32,267 nucleotides of DNA from Dysgonomonas sp. 521 (GTDB lineage Bacteria > Bacteroidota > Bacteroidia > Bacteroidales > Dysgonomonadaceae), in assembly GCF_010501055.1 (NCBI RefSeq), contig NZ_QVMO01000066.1, positions 1-32,267 of the forward strand, given 5' to 3'. The stretch's first letter is position 1, and each line of letters opens with the position of its first letter. Below the pieces are notes generated by a model. The model was given only the letters and a program-made list of their open reading frames with translations, did no database searches and was not told the origin of the DNA. Positions 7,410 through 15,424 of the stretch are shown in pieces. The position numbers and the translations under genes were made by a program.

Positions 7410-7693
7410 TTGGTGCTGTGTATGCAAATTCTTGAATACATAGTGAAAAGGGAATCAGGTGCAAATCCTGAACAGTCGCGCTGCTGTAAGCTCTTTTCAG
7501 CAAACAGTTAACAGTCATCAGTTAACAATGTTGCCGAAAAAGTCTTTGAACGATACCCAATACCACTGTTTTACAGAAATCAGTGAAACAGCAAACAGTA
7601 AACAGCATTTGCCCTGTTAACTGCTAGCTGCTAACTGAAAACTGAAAATGGGAAGGATGTTCAAAAGACGGAGTAAGTCAGAAGACCTGCCAA
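7410..7693 (+). promoter_or_regulatory. Cobalamin (B12) riboswitch with expanded peripheral arm
   Basis: Conserved cobalamin aptamer elements appear in order: TTGGTG at the P1 5' side (7410-7415); AGGGAATCAGGTGCAAATCC (starting 7449); the core CAGTCGCGCTGCTGTAA (a variant of the GCnGnCCCGCnACTGT box); and AAGTCAGAAGACCTGCC (7675-7691) closing with CCAA that can pair with the 5' TTGG. Between the core and the closing box is about 180 nt, longer than usual. It contains pairing arms CAGTTAACAG (7505) and CTGTTAACTG (7614) plus AACAG-rich repeats. The only gene downstream is the small CWC protein at 7888. Ligand-bound repression is the family norm; the exact switch (terminator or start-site masking) is not clear. 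Confidence 0.9.
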
Positions 7694-7701
7694 AAAAAAT
7701 G

Positions 7702-7733
7702 ATTCTATCTTTCGCGAAAAAAGATGGTAGAAT
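7702..7733 (+). promoter_or_regulatory. Hairpin between riboswitch and CWC gene
   Basis: ATTCTATCTTT (7702-7712) pairs with AAAGATGGTAGAAT (7720-7733) with a 2-nt bulge. It lies 9 nt after the aptamer. No T-run follows, so it is not an ordinary intrinsic terminator; it may belong to the riboswitch expression platform. The following ~150 bp to the CWC start show no other clear signal. Confidence 0.4.
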
Positions 7734-7887
7734 ATGACGGAATTTTCCCGATTATGTAAAATACGATTAAGATTGGAATGTTTATACATCCACGCTGGTA
7801 ATATCCTGTATATCTACCAATAAGGGCGTATACATTTTCAGCTCTGATCCGATTATATATTATTTACAATTTAAAAATTAGACATGT

Positions 7888-8103
7888 ATGAAAAAGATAT
7901 GTAAAAGATGCTCTGCCTCATTCAGTTGCAGGGAAGACAGGATAGAACTGTGTAGTTGCCGCAAAGTATCGTTAGTAAGCGGAGTACGCGACTATATTAA
8001 AGATAATTATGACGATTGCCTGTGCCCCAAATGCCTGAACGAAACCAACACCTATTTTTACGCTTTCGATGTCAATCCCCGGTTTATAAAAGATAAAAAA
8101 TAG
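7888..8103 (+). CDS. Small cysteine-rich CWC-type protein
   Basis: This 71-residue protein has eight cysteines in paired motifs: C5-x2-C8, C14, C22-x-C24, C44-L-C46-x2-C49. It also carries the DDCLCPKCL signature near the middle that I associate with the cysteine-rich CWC family. The spacing suggests one or two structural metal sites, probably zinc; this is inference. There is no signal peptide, so it should be cytosolic. The reading frame is preceded by AATTTAAAAATTAG, an A/T-rich Bacteroidota start context. It is the only gene between a complete cobalamin riboswitch and the next promoter, so its expression is predicted to respond to B12. The biochemical role of the family is not known to me. 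Confidence 0.8.
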   Translation: MKKICKRCSASFSCREDRIELCSCRKVSLVSGVRDYIKDNYDDCLCPKCLNETNTYFYAFDVNPRFIKDKK

Positions 8104-8212
8104 TACTGTTATAAGCAACTACAATACAAGAATATAGCTTAAACTTATTTTTAATTTACAATTTATTATAAAATAAGTCTTTAATTCGTTTAATTGTATA
8201 GGTAAGTTTCCT

Positions 8213-8220
8213 TAAATTTG
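8213..8220 (+). promoter_or_regulatory. Promoter -7 box for the P-loop (HprK/PEPCK-like) gene
   Basis: TAAATTTG is a perfect TAnnTTTG match, giving a predicted start near 8227 and a leader of about 145 nt before the start codon at 8372. The -33 region offers only ATTG or TTTA variants. Confidence 0.5.
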
Positions 8221-8239
8221 AAGCGAGAAAATGGCTCGG

Positions 8240-8311
8240 TACGGAAGCATTCCGGCTGAGATCTCAAATTTGCAGCCTCCTGTTATAGAACTCTCTTAAA
8301 CAGGAGGTTGC
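8240..8311 (+). promoter_or_regulatory. Structured 5' leader of the P-loop gene
   Basis: Two stacked hairpins are visible. The first is CTCGG...CTGAG (near 8235-8260) enclosing CGGAA-gca-TTCCG. The second is strong: GCAGCCTCCTGTT (8272-8284) pairs with AACAGGAGGTTGC (8299-8311) over 13 bp with one G-U. The second arm contains AGGAGG, a perfect Shine-Dalgarno sequence, unusual in this phylum, held in the stem. No T-run follows, so it is not a terminator. No known riboswitch class was recognised. Confidence 0.5.
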
Positions 8312-8320
8312 AAACACGAA

Positions 8321-8356
8321 ATGAAAATGGAACTTCAGAAAGAGAAACAAATATAA
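8321..8356 (+). CDS. Possible 11-residue leader peptide
   Basis: An ATG 13 nt after the AGGAGG in the leader hairpin opens a short frame, MKMELQKEKQI-stop, ending 15 bp before the P-loop gene start. It is a candidate upstream reading frame coupled to the hairpin. The evidence is position only; the frame is short enough to arise by chance. Confidence 0.25.
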   Translation: MKMELQKEKQI

Positions 8357-8371
8357 AAACAAGTATATAAT

Positions 8372-10102
8372 ATGTTACAGGAATTTACTTTAGGCGAAGG
8401 TCAGGCAATCATTAACTTCACTCTCAAATTTTGCGACACAAGGCAGAAAATACTAAACAGTTACGGTTTCAACCGCGTTATCGAAGTTTTCATACAAAAA
8501 CTGAAGAAAGACGAAATAATTATTTACAACCATTATATAAAAGAATTTCAGACTGACGAAGAATTTCAGAAAACCTTGGTTGAAGCATTCAGGCTGCTTA
8601 CGGTTTGCAACCCCAATGAAGTTCAAAATGTACATAACAAATATGCTATTTTCTTCGACGATAAAGACCTGTTCATAGAACTCATCGAATTACTTTACAC
8701 TTTCTGGCGCGGGCTCGAACGTTATACAATAGTTCACAACAGCACTATCGGTAATGGACTGCAAAGCGTACGCTTTATGCAGGCAAACGAATTGTTCAAC
8801 GAATTGGTTATTTCCATCTACCGCCGCATAGAAGAGACCGTAATAGGCTACCAACACCGTGTGTACCGCCAGCTTACAGCCGGAGCCAACGCGGGACTCA
8901 CACTCAGCGATATTACATGGAACTGCCCTATAGAATATAACGGGCTGACAAGCATTCCGTTCATTACGGCCGTAATGTTTAAGCCTCCGTTTATTTCATA
9001 TACAAAGAGGAATACCCGTGACGGGATTTTTCAAGAACATCACACCAATCCTATCGAAAATATCATACTCAATGAAGACGACTGGTTCCTGTTCCCCGCC
9101 AAAGTAGGAAACATGCTGACATTCGTTTATTTCCACAAGGATTATATGGTACACGGTTTCGCGCTATCCAACCTGTTCGAACTGGCAAAAGAAAGCGAAT
9201 ACATCGGGAAGAAACCGGATATAATCTATGTATTCGGATATCCTGACGGACATGAAGAAAAACGTACCTTCTACTATAAGGATACAAAGAATGACATGCT
9301 GATAGGCTATGCCAACCACTGCGACGACATAGACTACTTCGGCTACATGAAGAAGATGCTGCTCACGCTCCATAATGTAAAACAGATGGAGAAAAACCGC
9401 CTGCCTATACATGGCGCGATGGTAAACATCCTGCTCAAAAACGGAACTGAAGCCAACATCATCATCATGGGCGACAGCGGAGCCGGAAAATCCGAAAGCC
9501 TTGAAGCATTCCGTACTTTGAACGAAAAATATATACGCCACATGCGTGTCATCTTTGATGATATGGGCTACCTCAAAAAAGAAGAGAACGGCGTTATCAA
9601 AGGATACGGTACCGAGATCGGAGCTTTTGTCCGTATAGACGACCTTGATCCGATGTACGCGTTCCAACAGCTGGAAAGAGGTATCTACACCAATCCCGAT
9701 AAAGTAAACGCGCGTATCACTATCCCTGCTGCCACTTACGATGTTATATCCAAAGGGTACAAAGTGGATTACATGCTATATGCTAACAACTATACCGAAT
9801 CGGATCAAAAAATTCAGATCTTCGACAATCTGGATGAAGCGATCAAAGTATTCGAAGCCGGAGCGCGCAAGGCGAAAGGTACGACTACAGAGCAAGGTCT
9901 GGTAACATCCTATTTTGCCAATCCGTTTGGCCCTGTACAGGAAAAAGAAGTTGCAGGAAAGTTGATAAAGGAATACTTTACCGATATGAATAACAATGGT
10001 GTGAAAATAGGAGAAATATACACATCGCTCGCCATAGAAGGCCAGGCCAAAGACGGCCCTCGTCTGGCAGCCGAAGAATTATTTACAATGATAAACGATT
10101 AA
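8372..10102 (+). CDS. HPr kinase/PEP carboxykinase-type P-loop protein
   Basis: The 576-residue protein has an N-terminal ~330-residue region without motifs I recognise, then a nucleotide-binding core. Its Walker A is GDSGAGKSE (367-375, Lys373), the form typical of HPr kinase/phosphorylase rather than the GxxGTGKTT of classical ATP-PEPCK. An acidic DD pair follows (396-397, VIFDDMGYL), as in the HprK/PEPCK metal site. Further conserved-looking segments are GYGTEIGAFVRIDDLD and NPDKVNARITIPA. It is far longer than HprK (~310) and slightly longer than ATP-PEPCK (~535). It lies just upstream of PEP carboxylase but has its own promoter, structured leader and terminator. It may be an atypical PEP carboxykinase or a metabolite/protein kinase of the same fold; the sequence alone does not decide. 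Confidence 0.7.
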   Translation: MLQEFTLGEGQAIINFTLKFCDTRQKILNSYGFNRVIEVFIQKLKKDEIIIYNHYIKEFQTDEEFQKTLVEAFRLLTVCNPNEVQNVHNKYAIFFDDKDLFIELIELLYTFWRGLERYTIVHNSTIGNGLQSVRFMQANELFNELVISIYRRIEETVIGYQHRVYRQLTAGANAGLTLSDITWNCPIEYNGLTSIPFITAVMFKPPFISYTKRNTRDGIFQEHHTNPIENIILNEDDWFLFPAKVGNMLTFVYFHKDYMVHGFALSNLFELAKESEYIGKKPDIIYVFGYPDGHEEKRTFYYKDTKNDMLIGYANHCDDIDYFGYMKKMLLTLHNVKQMEKNRLPIHGAMVNILLKNGTEANIIIMGDSGAGKSESLEAFRTLNEKYIRHMRVIFDDMGYLKKEENGVIKGYGTEIGAFVRIDDLDPMYAFQQLERGIYTNPDKVNARITIPAATYDVISKGYKVDYMLYANNYTESDQKIQIFDNLDEAIKVFEAGARKAKGTTTEQGLVTSYFANPFGPVQEKEVAGKLIKEYFTDMNNNGVKIGEIYTSLAIEGQAKDGPRLAAEELFTMIND

Positions 10103-10118
10103 ACAACAATATAAGATA

Positions 10119-10152
10119 AGAGATGAGTTACAACAAACTCGTCTCTTTCTTT
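10119..10152 (+). terminator. Terminator after the P-loop gene
   Basis: AGAGATGAGTT (10119-10129) pairs with AACTCGTCTCT (10136-10146), one G-U, followed by TTCTTTG. It separates the P-loop gene from ppc, which must then use its own promoter. A TTTG at 10197-10200 and an AT-rich box near 10218 are possible elements of that promoter. Confidence 0.7.
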
Positions 10153-10304
10153 GAATAAGAATAAAAAACAGATCATCGACCTTAATTTTCATTCATTTTG
10201 ACAAATATTGTCTAATATATAATGCCGCACCGAAACTTTTGAAGGTTTCCGGCGTTAAAAATAAAGCACTAAAAGTATACAACTAAATTATTACAGATAA
10301 ACCT

Positions 10305-12944
10305 ATGGATAAAATGCAACAATCTTTGATGCACAACAATATCAAACTACTTGGTGACCTGCTGGGTAAAACAATCAGCGAAGCCAAGGGACAAGATATG
10401 GTTGACCTCATAGAAACAATCCGCAGACTTTCTAAGGCGTCGCATTCAGGAGATGTGGAAGCTCACAAATCGCTGGTTAAGACATTACAGAATCTTAAAG
10501 ATGAAGAATTTCTGCCGGTGGCGCGTTCGTTCAATCAATTTCTGAACCTGACCAATACAGCGGAACAATACAACAGCGTTTCCCCACATGCGCAGGGCGC
10601 GGAGAATCCTGTTAACTTTCCGGCAGTATACGAAAGCCTGAAAGCTGCGAACTATAGTGACAACGACATTATCAAGGCTATAGAAAATATATCTATCGAC
10701 TTGGTTTTGACTGCCCACCCTACCGAGATTAACAGGCGTTCGCTTATCAACAACCTGAACCAGGTTGACCACTGTCTGGAATTGCTCGACCATGATGACC
10801 TGATAGAGCATCAGAAAGTACAGATATTGCGCAGACTGAAACAATTGGTAGCCCAGTACTGGTACACCGACGAAATCCGCCAAAACCGCCCTACCCCGAA
10901 TGAAGAAGCGAAATGGGGCTACGATGTAGTAGAAAACAGCCTTTGGGCAGCAGTGCCGGCCTATCTTCGCGAACTGGACGAACAGATAAGGAATACAATA
11001 CCTTACCGCATCCCTATCGACGCACGCCCTATACACTTCTCGTCGTGGATGGGAGGCGACCGCGACGGTAACCCCAACGTCACAGCCAAAGTAACGCACG
11101 ACGTACTGTTGGACAGCCGCAGAAGGGCAGCTACACTATTCCTTTCCGATATAGAAATTCTGGTAAAAGAATTGTCTATGGCTACCTGTACCAGCGAGTT
11201 CCGCGATTATATCAAAAACTATGAGGTACAGGAACCGTATCGTGAACTGATGAAAAGGATACGTACACGACTGAGAAATACAATAGCATATCTGGATGCC
11301 CGCATTGCAGGCAAAAAACCGGAACTGACCGATGATATACTGTACCACAACGAACAGCTATGGGAACCGTTATACGAATGCTACAAGTCATTGGTCGCAT
11401 GCAAAATGGAGATTATAGCAGATGATAAACTGCTGGATACCATGCGCCGGGTAAAATGCTTTGGACTGACACTTGTACAGATAGATATCCGTCAGGAAAG
11501 TACAATACATACCGAAACAATAGCCGAAATAACCCGCTATCTGGGATTAGGCGACTACGAAACATGGTCGGAAGACGAAAAACAGGCGTTCCTCATCAAG
11601 GAATTGAATTCGAAGCGCCCGCTGGTTCCTAACAACTGGCAGCCAAGCCCTCAGACAATGGAGGTGCTCGAAACATGCAGAGTGATAGCGGAAACCCCCG
11701 AAGGGGTAATCCCTACCTACATCATATCAATGACACGTACACCGTCTGACATATTGGCTGTTTACCTGTTGTTGAAAGAAGCAGAGTGCCCGTATATGAT
11801 GCCTGTCACACCGCTGTTTGAGACACTGAATGACTTGAACAACTCGAATGACATCATGCAGCAGTTATTTAATATAAGCTGGTACAGAGGTGTTATCAAG
11901 AATAAGCAGATGATAATGATCGGCTACTCCGATTCGGCAAAAGACGCCGGTTCTATAGCCGCCGGATGGGCACAGTACCGTGCACAGGAAGCCCTTATCA
12001 AAACATGCCAGAACGCCGGAATAGGGCTGACTCTGTTCCACGGGCGCGGCGGAACTGTCGGACGTGGCGGCGGCCCTGCCAAGGTCGCGTTATTCTCGCA
12101 ACCTCCCGGTTCGTTAATAGGAGGCCTGCGTGTAACAGAGCAAGGCGAAATGATCCGCTTCAAACTGGGAATGCCCGATCTGGCGATAAAAACATTATCC
12201 CTGTATACAGACGCTATCCTCGAGGCCAACCTGCTTCCTCCTCCTGCGCCAAAACAAGAGTGGAGAGACATAATGGACGAAATGTCCGACATATCCTGTA
12301 ACATCTATCAGGGAATTGTCCGCAGAGACCCTGATTTTATACCATACTTTTATCAGGCAACCCCTGAAGCCGAACTGGCTCGCCTGCCTCTTGGCTCGCG
12401 TCCTGCAAAGCGCCGGCCCAACGGAGGTGTAGAAAGCCTGCGCGCCATTCCGTGGATATTCGGATGGACGCAAAACAGGTTGCTGCTCCCTGCTTGGCTT
12501 GGGGCGGGAGAAGCGCTGCAACAGGTTATAGATGACGGCAAGATAGATACATTGAAAACAATGTATAATGACTGGCCTTTCTTCGGCACAAGGATCAGTA
12601 TGCTGGAAATGGTATTTGCCAAAGCCGACCCACGTATGTCGGAATATTATGACGAAAGGCTTGTAGAGGAAAAATTACAGGGATTGGGTAAGAAATTAAG
12701 GGCGCAACTTGAAGGCGCGATAAAATCCACATTAAGAATTTCGCAGGACGAGTACCTGATGGAAGGATTGCCGGATGTGGCCGAAAATATCGCGATGCGC
12801 AACATATATACCAACCCTCTCAACCTGTTGCAGGTAGAACTCCTTCACCGCACCAGGCAGGATGATGAGCATTCGCCCGAACTTGAGCTGGCACTGATGA
12901 TTACCATATCTGGTATCGCTGCCGGAATGAGGAATACCGGATGA
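10305..12944 (+). CDS. ppc: Phosphoenolpyruvate carboxylase
   Basis: This 879-residue cytosolic enzyme carboxylates PEP with bicarbonate to oxaloacetate, replenishing the C4 branch used for succinate/fumarate fermentation in Bacteroidota. All signature blocks are present: VLTAHPTEINRR with His138; the substrate block SSWMGGDRDGNPNVT; GYSDSAKDAGSIAAGW; FHGRGGTVGRGGGP with His579; the GSRPAKRRPNGGVESLRAIPW block; and the invariant C-terminus ending GMRNTG. The two histidines fall at the same numbers as in the E. coli enzyme. Length is normal. It is monocistronic by context, with a terminator before it and an independent promoter for aroA after it. The 5' region has a GCCG...CGGC foldback (about 10224-10253). 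Confidence 0.97.
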   Translation: MDKMQQSLMHNNIKLLGDLLGKTISEAKGQDMVDLIETIRRLSKASHSGDVEAHKSLVKTLQNLKDEEFLPVARSFNQFLNLTNTAEQYNSVSPHAQGAENPVNFPAVYESLKAANYSDNDIIKAIENISIDLVLTAHPTEINRRSLINNLNQVDHCLELLDHDDLIEHQKVQILRRLKQLVAQYWYTDEIRQNRPTPNEEAKWGYDVVENSLWAAVPAYLRELDEQIRNTIPYRIPIDARPIHFSSWMGGDRDGNPNVTAKVTHDVLLDSRRRAATLFLSDIEILVKELSMATCTSEFRDYIKNYEVQEPYRELMKRIRTRLRNTIAYLDARIAGKKPELTDDILYHNEQLWEPLYECYKSLVACKMEIIADDKLLDTMRRVKCFGLTLVQIDIRQESTIHTETIAEITRYLGLGDYETWSEDEKQAFLIKELNSKRPLVPNNWQPSPQTMEVLETCRVIAETPEGVIPTYIISMTRTPSDILAVYLLLKEAECPYMMPVTPLFETLNDLNNSNDIMQQLFNISWYRGVIKNKQMIMIGYSDSAKDAGSIAAGWAQYRAQEALIKTCQNAGIGLTLFHGRGGTVGRGGGPAKVALFSQPPGSLIGGLRVTEQGEMIRFKLGMPDLAIKTLSLYTDAILEANLLPPPAPKQEWRDIMDEMSDISCNIYQGIVRRDPDFIPYFYQATPEAELARLPLGSRPAKRRPNGGVESLRAIPWIFGWTQNRLLLPAWLGAGEALQQVIDDGKIDTLKTMYNDWPFFGTRISMLEMVFAKADPRMSEYYDERLVEEKLQGLGKKLRAQLEGAIKSTLRISQDEYLMEGLPDVAENIAMRNIYTNPLNLLQVELLHRTRQDDEHSPELELALMITISGIAAGMRNTG

Positions 12945-13031
12945 TGCAAACAACTGAATACAAGCAAGTTGAGAAACTCATAAAAATTAAACATTTTAAT
13001 TCGTAGAAAATACTTAATCTATGTTTAAACC

Positions 13032-13063
13032 TTTGATTTTTATGGGTTTTTGCTTTAATTTCG
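13032..13063 (+). promoter_or_regulatory. Promoter for aroA
   Basis: TTTG (13032-13035), a 20-bp spacer, and TAATTTCG (13056-13063, one mismatch to TAnnTTTG) give a near-complete Bacteroidota promoter. The start site would be about 15 bp before the aroA ATG. Confidence 0.6.
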
Positions 13064-13084
13064 TATAAGATAAAACTTAGAAAC

Positions 13085-14311
13085 ATGCAATACAAAATAA
13101 TGGCTCCGAAGGCCATAGATTCTACAATACACCTGCCCGCATCCAAAAGTATAAGCAACAGGGCTCTTATACTGAATGCGCTAAGCCTTAATTCTTCAAC
13201 ACTGGACAACCTTTCGGACTGTGACGATACGAAGGTTATGATCGATGCTTTTACCTCAGGCAGCAACCTGATAGATGTAAAAGCCGCCGGCACCTCGATG
13301 CGGTTCCTTACCGCACTGTTAGCCATAACTCCCGGAGAGTGGATTATAACAGGCACCGAGCGGATGCAGGAACGCCCTATAAACATCCTTGTAGAAGCAT
13401 TAATCTCACTTGGCGCACGTATTACCTATCTGGGCAACGTGGGATATCCGCCACTGAAGATAAAAGGTACAGCACTCGATGGCGGAGATATTTACCTGTC
13501 GGGAGATGTGAGTTCCCAGTTTATATCAGCGTTATTGATGATTGCCCCTAGTATGAATAAGGGGCTGACAATCCATCTGGAAGGAAACGTAGTCTCTGTT
13601 CCTTATATCAAACTCACATTAGGTATGATGGCTCAGTTCGGCGTGAAAACACATTGGGAAGGCAATACTATACGTATACACCCCGAAGAGTATAAGCCGT
13701 CTCATTATGTGATCGAGTCTGACTGGTCGGCAGCCTCATACTGGTACGAAATGGTGGCGCTGTCCGACGATGCCCGCATCGAACTGAAAGGCCTGTTTAA
13801 AGACAGTATGCAGGGAGACTCTAAAGTATCCGATTTGTTCGCCGACTTAGGGGTAACGACCGAATACGGCAAAGAGAGTATCATATTGTCCAAATCGAAA
13901 AGGATAACAAAGAAGTTGTTCCACAACTTTGTGAATGAGCCCGATCTGGCACAGACCTTCGTTGTAACCTGTTGCTTAATGAACATACCTTTTATGTTTA
14001 CAGGACTACAAAGCCTGAAAATAAAAGAGACCGACCGCATAGAAGCTTTGAAAGCCGAGATGAAAAAGCTGGGTTACCTGCTCTATGACAGCGAAAACAG
14101 CATTCTGGAATGGAACGGGGAAAAATGTGAACCAGAGACCGAAGCCGTAATAAAAACTTATGAAGACCACCGTATGGCGATGGCCTTTGCTCCGGCAGCT
14201 ATCAAGCTGGGACATATCAATATAGCGCACCCGAATGTCGTAACCAAGTCATACCCAGCCTATTGGAACGACTTAAAATCCGCAGGATTCACTATAGATG
14301 AAAAGGAGTAA
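13085..14311 (+). CDS. aroA: 3-phosphoshikimate 1-carboxyvinyltransferase (EPSP synthase)
   Basis: This 408-residue enzyme transfers the enolpyruvyl group of PEP to shikimate-3-phosphate, the sixth step of the shikimate pathway. Motifs: LPASKSISNRALILNAL at the N-terminus (Lys/Ser phosphate contacts); AAGTSMRFLTALLA, equivalent to the usual GNAGTAMR loop; GDVSSQFISALLMIAP; EPDLAQTFVV; LKIKETDRIEALKAEMKKLG; and the C-terminal YEDHRMAMAFAPAA. It is about 20 residues shorter than the E. coli enzyme, which I take as usual for this phylum. The loop normally written GNAGT reads KAAGTS here, a deviation from the classical glyphosate-sensitive form. It uses PEP like its neighbour ppc, but no operon with ppc is indicated. 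aroB lies 10 kb away on the other strand. Confidence 0.95.
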   Translation: MQYKIMAPKAIDSTIHLPASKSISNRALILNALSLNSSTLDNLSDCDDTKVMIDAFTSGSNLIDVKAAGTSMRFLTALLAITPGEWIITGTERMQERPINILVEALISLGARITYLGNVGYPPLKIKGTALDGGDIYLSGDVSSQFISALLMIAPSMNKGLTIHLEGNVVSVPYIKLTLGMMAQFGVKTHWEGNTIRIHPEEYKPSHYVIESDWSAASYWYEMVALSDDARIELKGLFKDSMQGDSKVSDLFADLGVTTEYGKESIILSKSKRITKKLFHNFVNEPDLAQTFVVTCCLMNIPFMFTGLQSLKIKETDRIEALKAEMKKLGYLLYDSENSILEWNGEKCEPETEAVIKTYEDHRMAMAFAPAAIKLGHINIAHPNVVTKSYPAYWNDLKSAGFTIDEKE

Positions 14312-14332
14312 ATAATTATCCGTCATAATATA

Positions 14333-14503
14333 ATACCTAACCCCTCCCCACCTCCGGTGGTACTCCCCTTCTGCGAGGGGAGAGTTCTAGTTTTTCATCC
14401 TTAGCTAAAATCCCAAACAAACAAGGGAGAGCCAGGGACTGTCCCCTTTTGTTAAAGGGGACGAGCGAAGCGGAGGGGTTAGAAAAGATACTCTATTAGG
14501 TAT
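14333..14503. repeat. Intergenic inverted repeat between aroA and era
   Basis: The ends are ATACCTAA (14333-14340) and TTAGGTAT (14496-14503). Inside them, CTAACCCCTCC (14337-14347) mirrors GGAGGGGTTAG (14472-14482). The interior has CTCCCC...GGGGAG and GTCCCC...GGGGAC foldbacks. It is the kind of C/G-rich palindromic repeat common between Bacteroidota genes. No gene is visible. It sits between convergent genes and may double as their terminator. Confidence 0.65.
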
Positions 14504-14526
14504 AGATAGGATACTCATTAATAGTA

Positions 14527-15408
14527 TCAATCAAGACGATATCCGAATTGGCGGAGCAGATTATCCCTGCTTCGCCAATCTTTTTCTACCTTGACGAATA
14601 TTTGCAGGAATATCTTTTTATCGAAAAACCGCTCAATATCTTTACGTGCCATCGTCCCTAACTTTTTCAGGGCAGCCCCCTGATGACCTATGATAATACC
14701 TTTCTGCGTATCACGCTCTACAATAATGAGAGCCCTGATATTGATTATATCTTTTTCTTCTTTAAATTCTTCTACCACTACCTCTACCGAATAAGGAATC
14801 TCCTTCTGATAGTAAAGGAGTATCTTCTCACGGATAATTTCGGTAACAAAGAAACGGGCAGGACGGTCTGTCAGGGCATCCTTCTCAAAATAAGGAGGGG
14901 ATTCCGGTATCAGGTCGATAATACGCCTTTTCACCACATCCACATTAAACTTATTCAGAGCCGAGATGGGATATATCTCTGCCTTAGGCAGAAGTTCCTT
15001 CCACTTAGCAACCAGGTCTTCCAGCTCTTTCTGGTTTGTCTGGTCTATCTTATTTATCAGAAGCAGAACCGGAGCATCTACACGTTGTACTTTGTGCAGG
15101 AACTCTTCGTTCTTGTCTATCTTTTCTATTACATCCGTCATGTAAAGCAACACATCGGCATCACTCAGGGCCGATTCTGAGAAGTTGAGCATAGACTCCT
15201 GCAACTTATAGTTAGGGCGAAGAACCCCCGGGGTATCGGAATATACAATCTGATATTCCTCTGTATTCACTATGCCCAGAATACGGTGTCGCGTAGTCTG
15301 TGCCTTGGACGTTATGATAGATACCCTCTCTCCTACCAGCAGGTTCATCAGCGTGGATTTACCCACATTAGGATTGCCTACTATATTTACAAATCCGGAC
15401 TTATGCAT
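14527..15408 (-). CDS. era: GTPase Era
   Basis: This 293-residue GTPase binds 16S rRNA and assists 30S subunit maturation. The G domain shows G1 GNPNVGKS (11-18), G2 within QTTRHRILG (around 37-45), G3 DTPG (58-61), G4 NKID (119-122) and G5 SALN. The C-terminal KH domain is marked by VERDTQKGIIIGHQGAALKKLGTMARKDIE. Length is normal. It starts 16 bp after kdsC, so it is the last gene of a minus-strand run. ATG-CAT overlap at the start gives only one plausible initiation codon. Confidence 0.97.
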   Translation of the reverse strand: MHKSGFVNIVGNPNVGKSTLMNLLVGERVSIITSKAQTTRHRILGIVNTEEYQIVYSDTPGVLRPNYKLQESMLNFSESALSDADVLLYMTDVIEKIDKNEEFLHKVQRVDAPVLLLINKIDQTNQKELEDLVAKWKELLPKAEIYPISALNKFNVDVVKRRIIDLIPESPPYFEKDALTDRPARFFVTEIIREKILLYYQKEIPYSVEVVVEEFKEEKDIINIRALIIVERDTQKGIIIGHQGAALKKLGTMARKDIERFFDKKIFLQIFVKVEKDWRSRDNLLRQFGYRLD

Positions 15409-15424
15409 TGTTCTTTTACTTTAT

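Noticed and set aside
7500..7640. AACAG-rich repeats resembling a short CRISPR or tandem array
   Set aside because: Units are too short, irregular and self-complementary, and lie inside the B12 aptamer; they are best read as an expanded hairpin arm.
8372..10102. Calling the P-loop gene a plain ATP-dependent pckA
   Set aside because: The Walker A is of HprK form (GDSGAGKSE) and the classical PEPCK GLSGTGKTT motif is absent, so the specific symbol is not supported.
11924..12521. Overlapping open frames of 100-126 codons inside ppc
   Set aside because: They fall across the most conserved catalytic blocks of PEP carboxylase and have composition typical of antisense shadows.
14333..14503. C/G-rich inverted repeat as an attachment site
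   Set aside because: No integrase or duplicated core is present; it looks like a common intergenic repeat between convergent genes.
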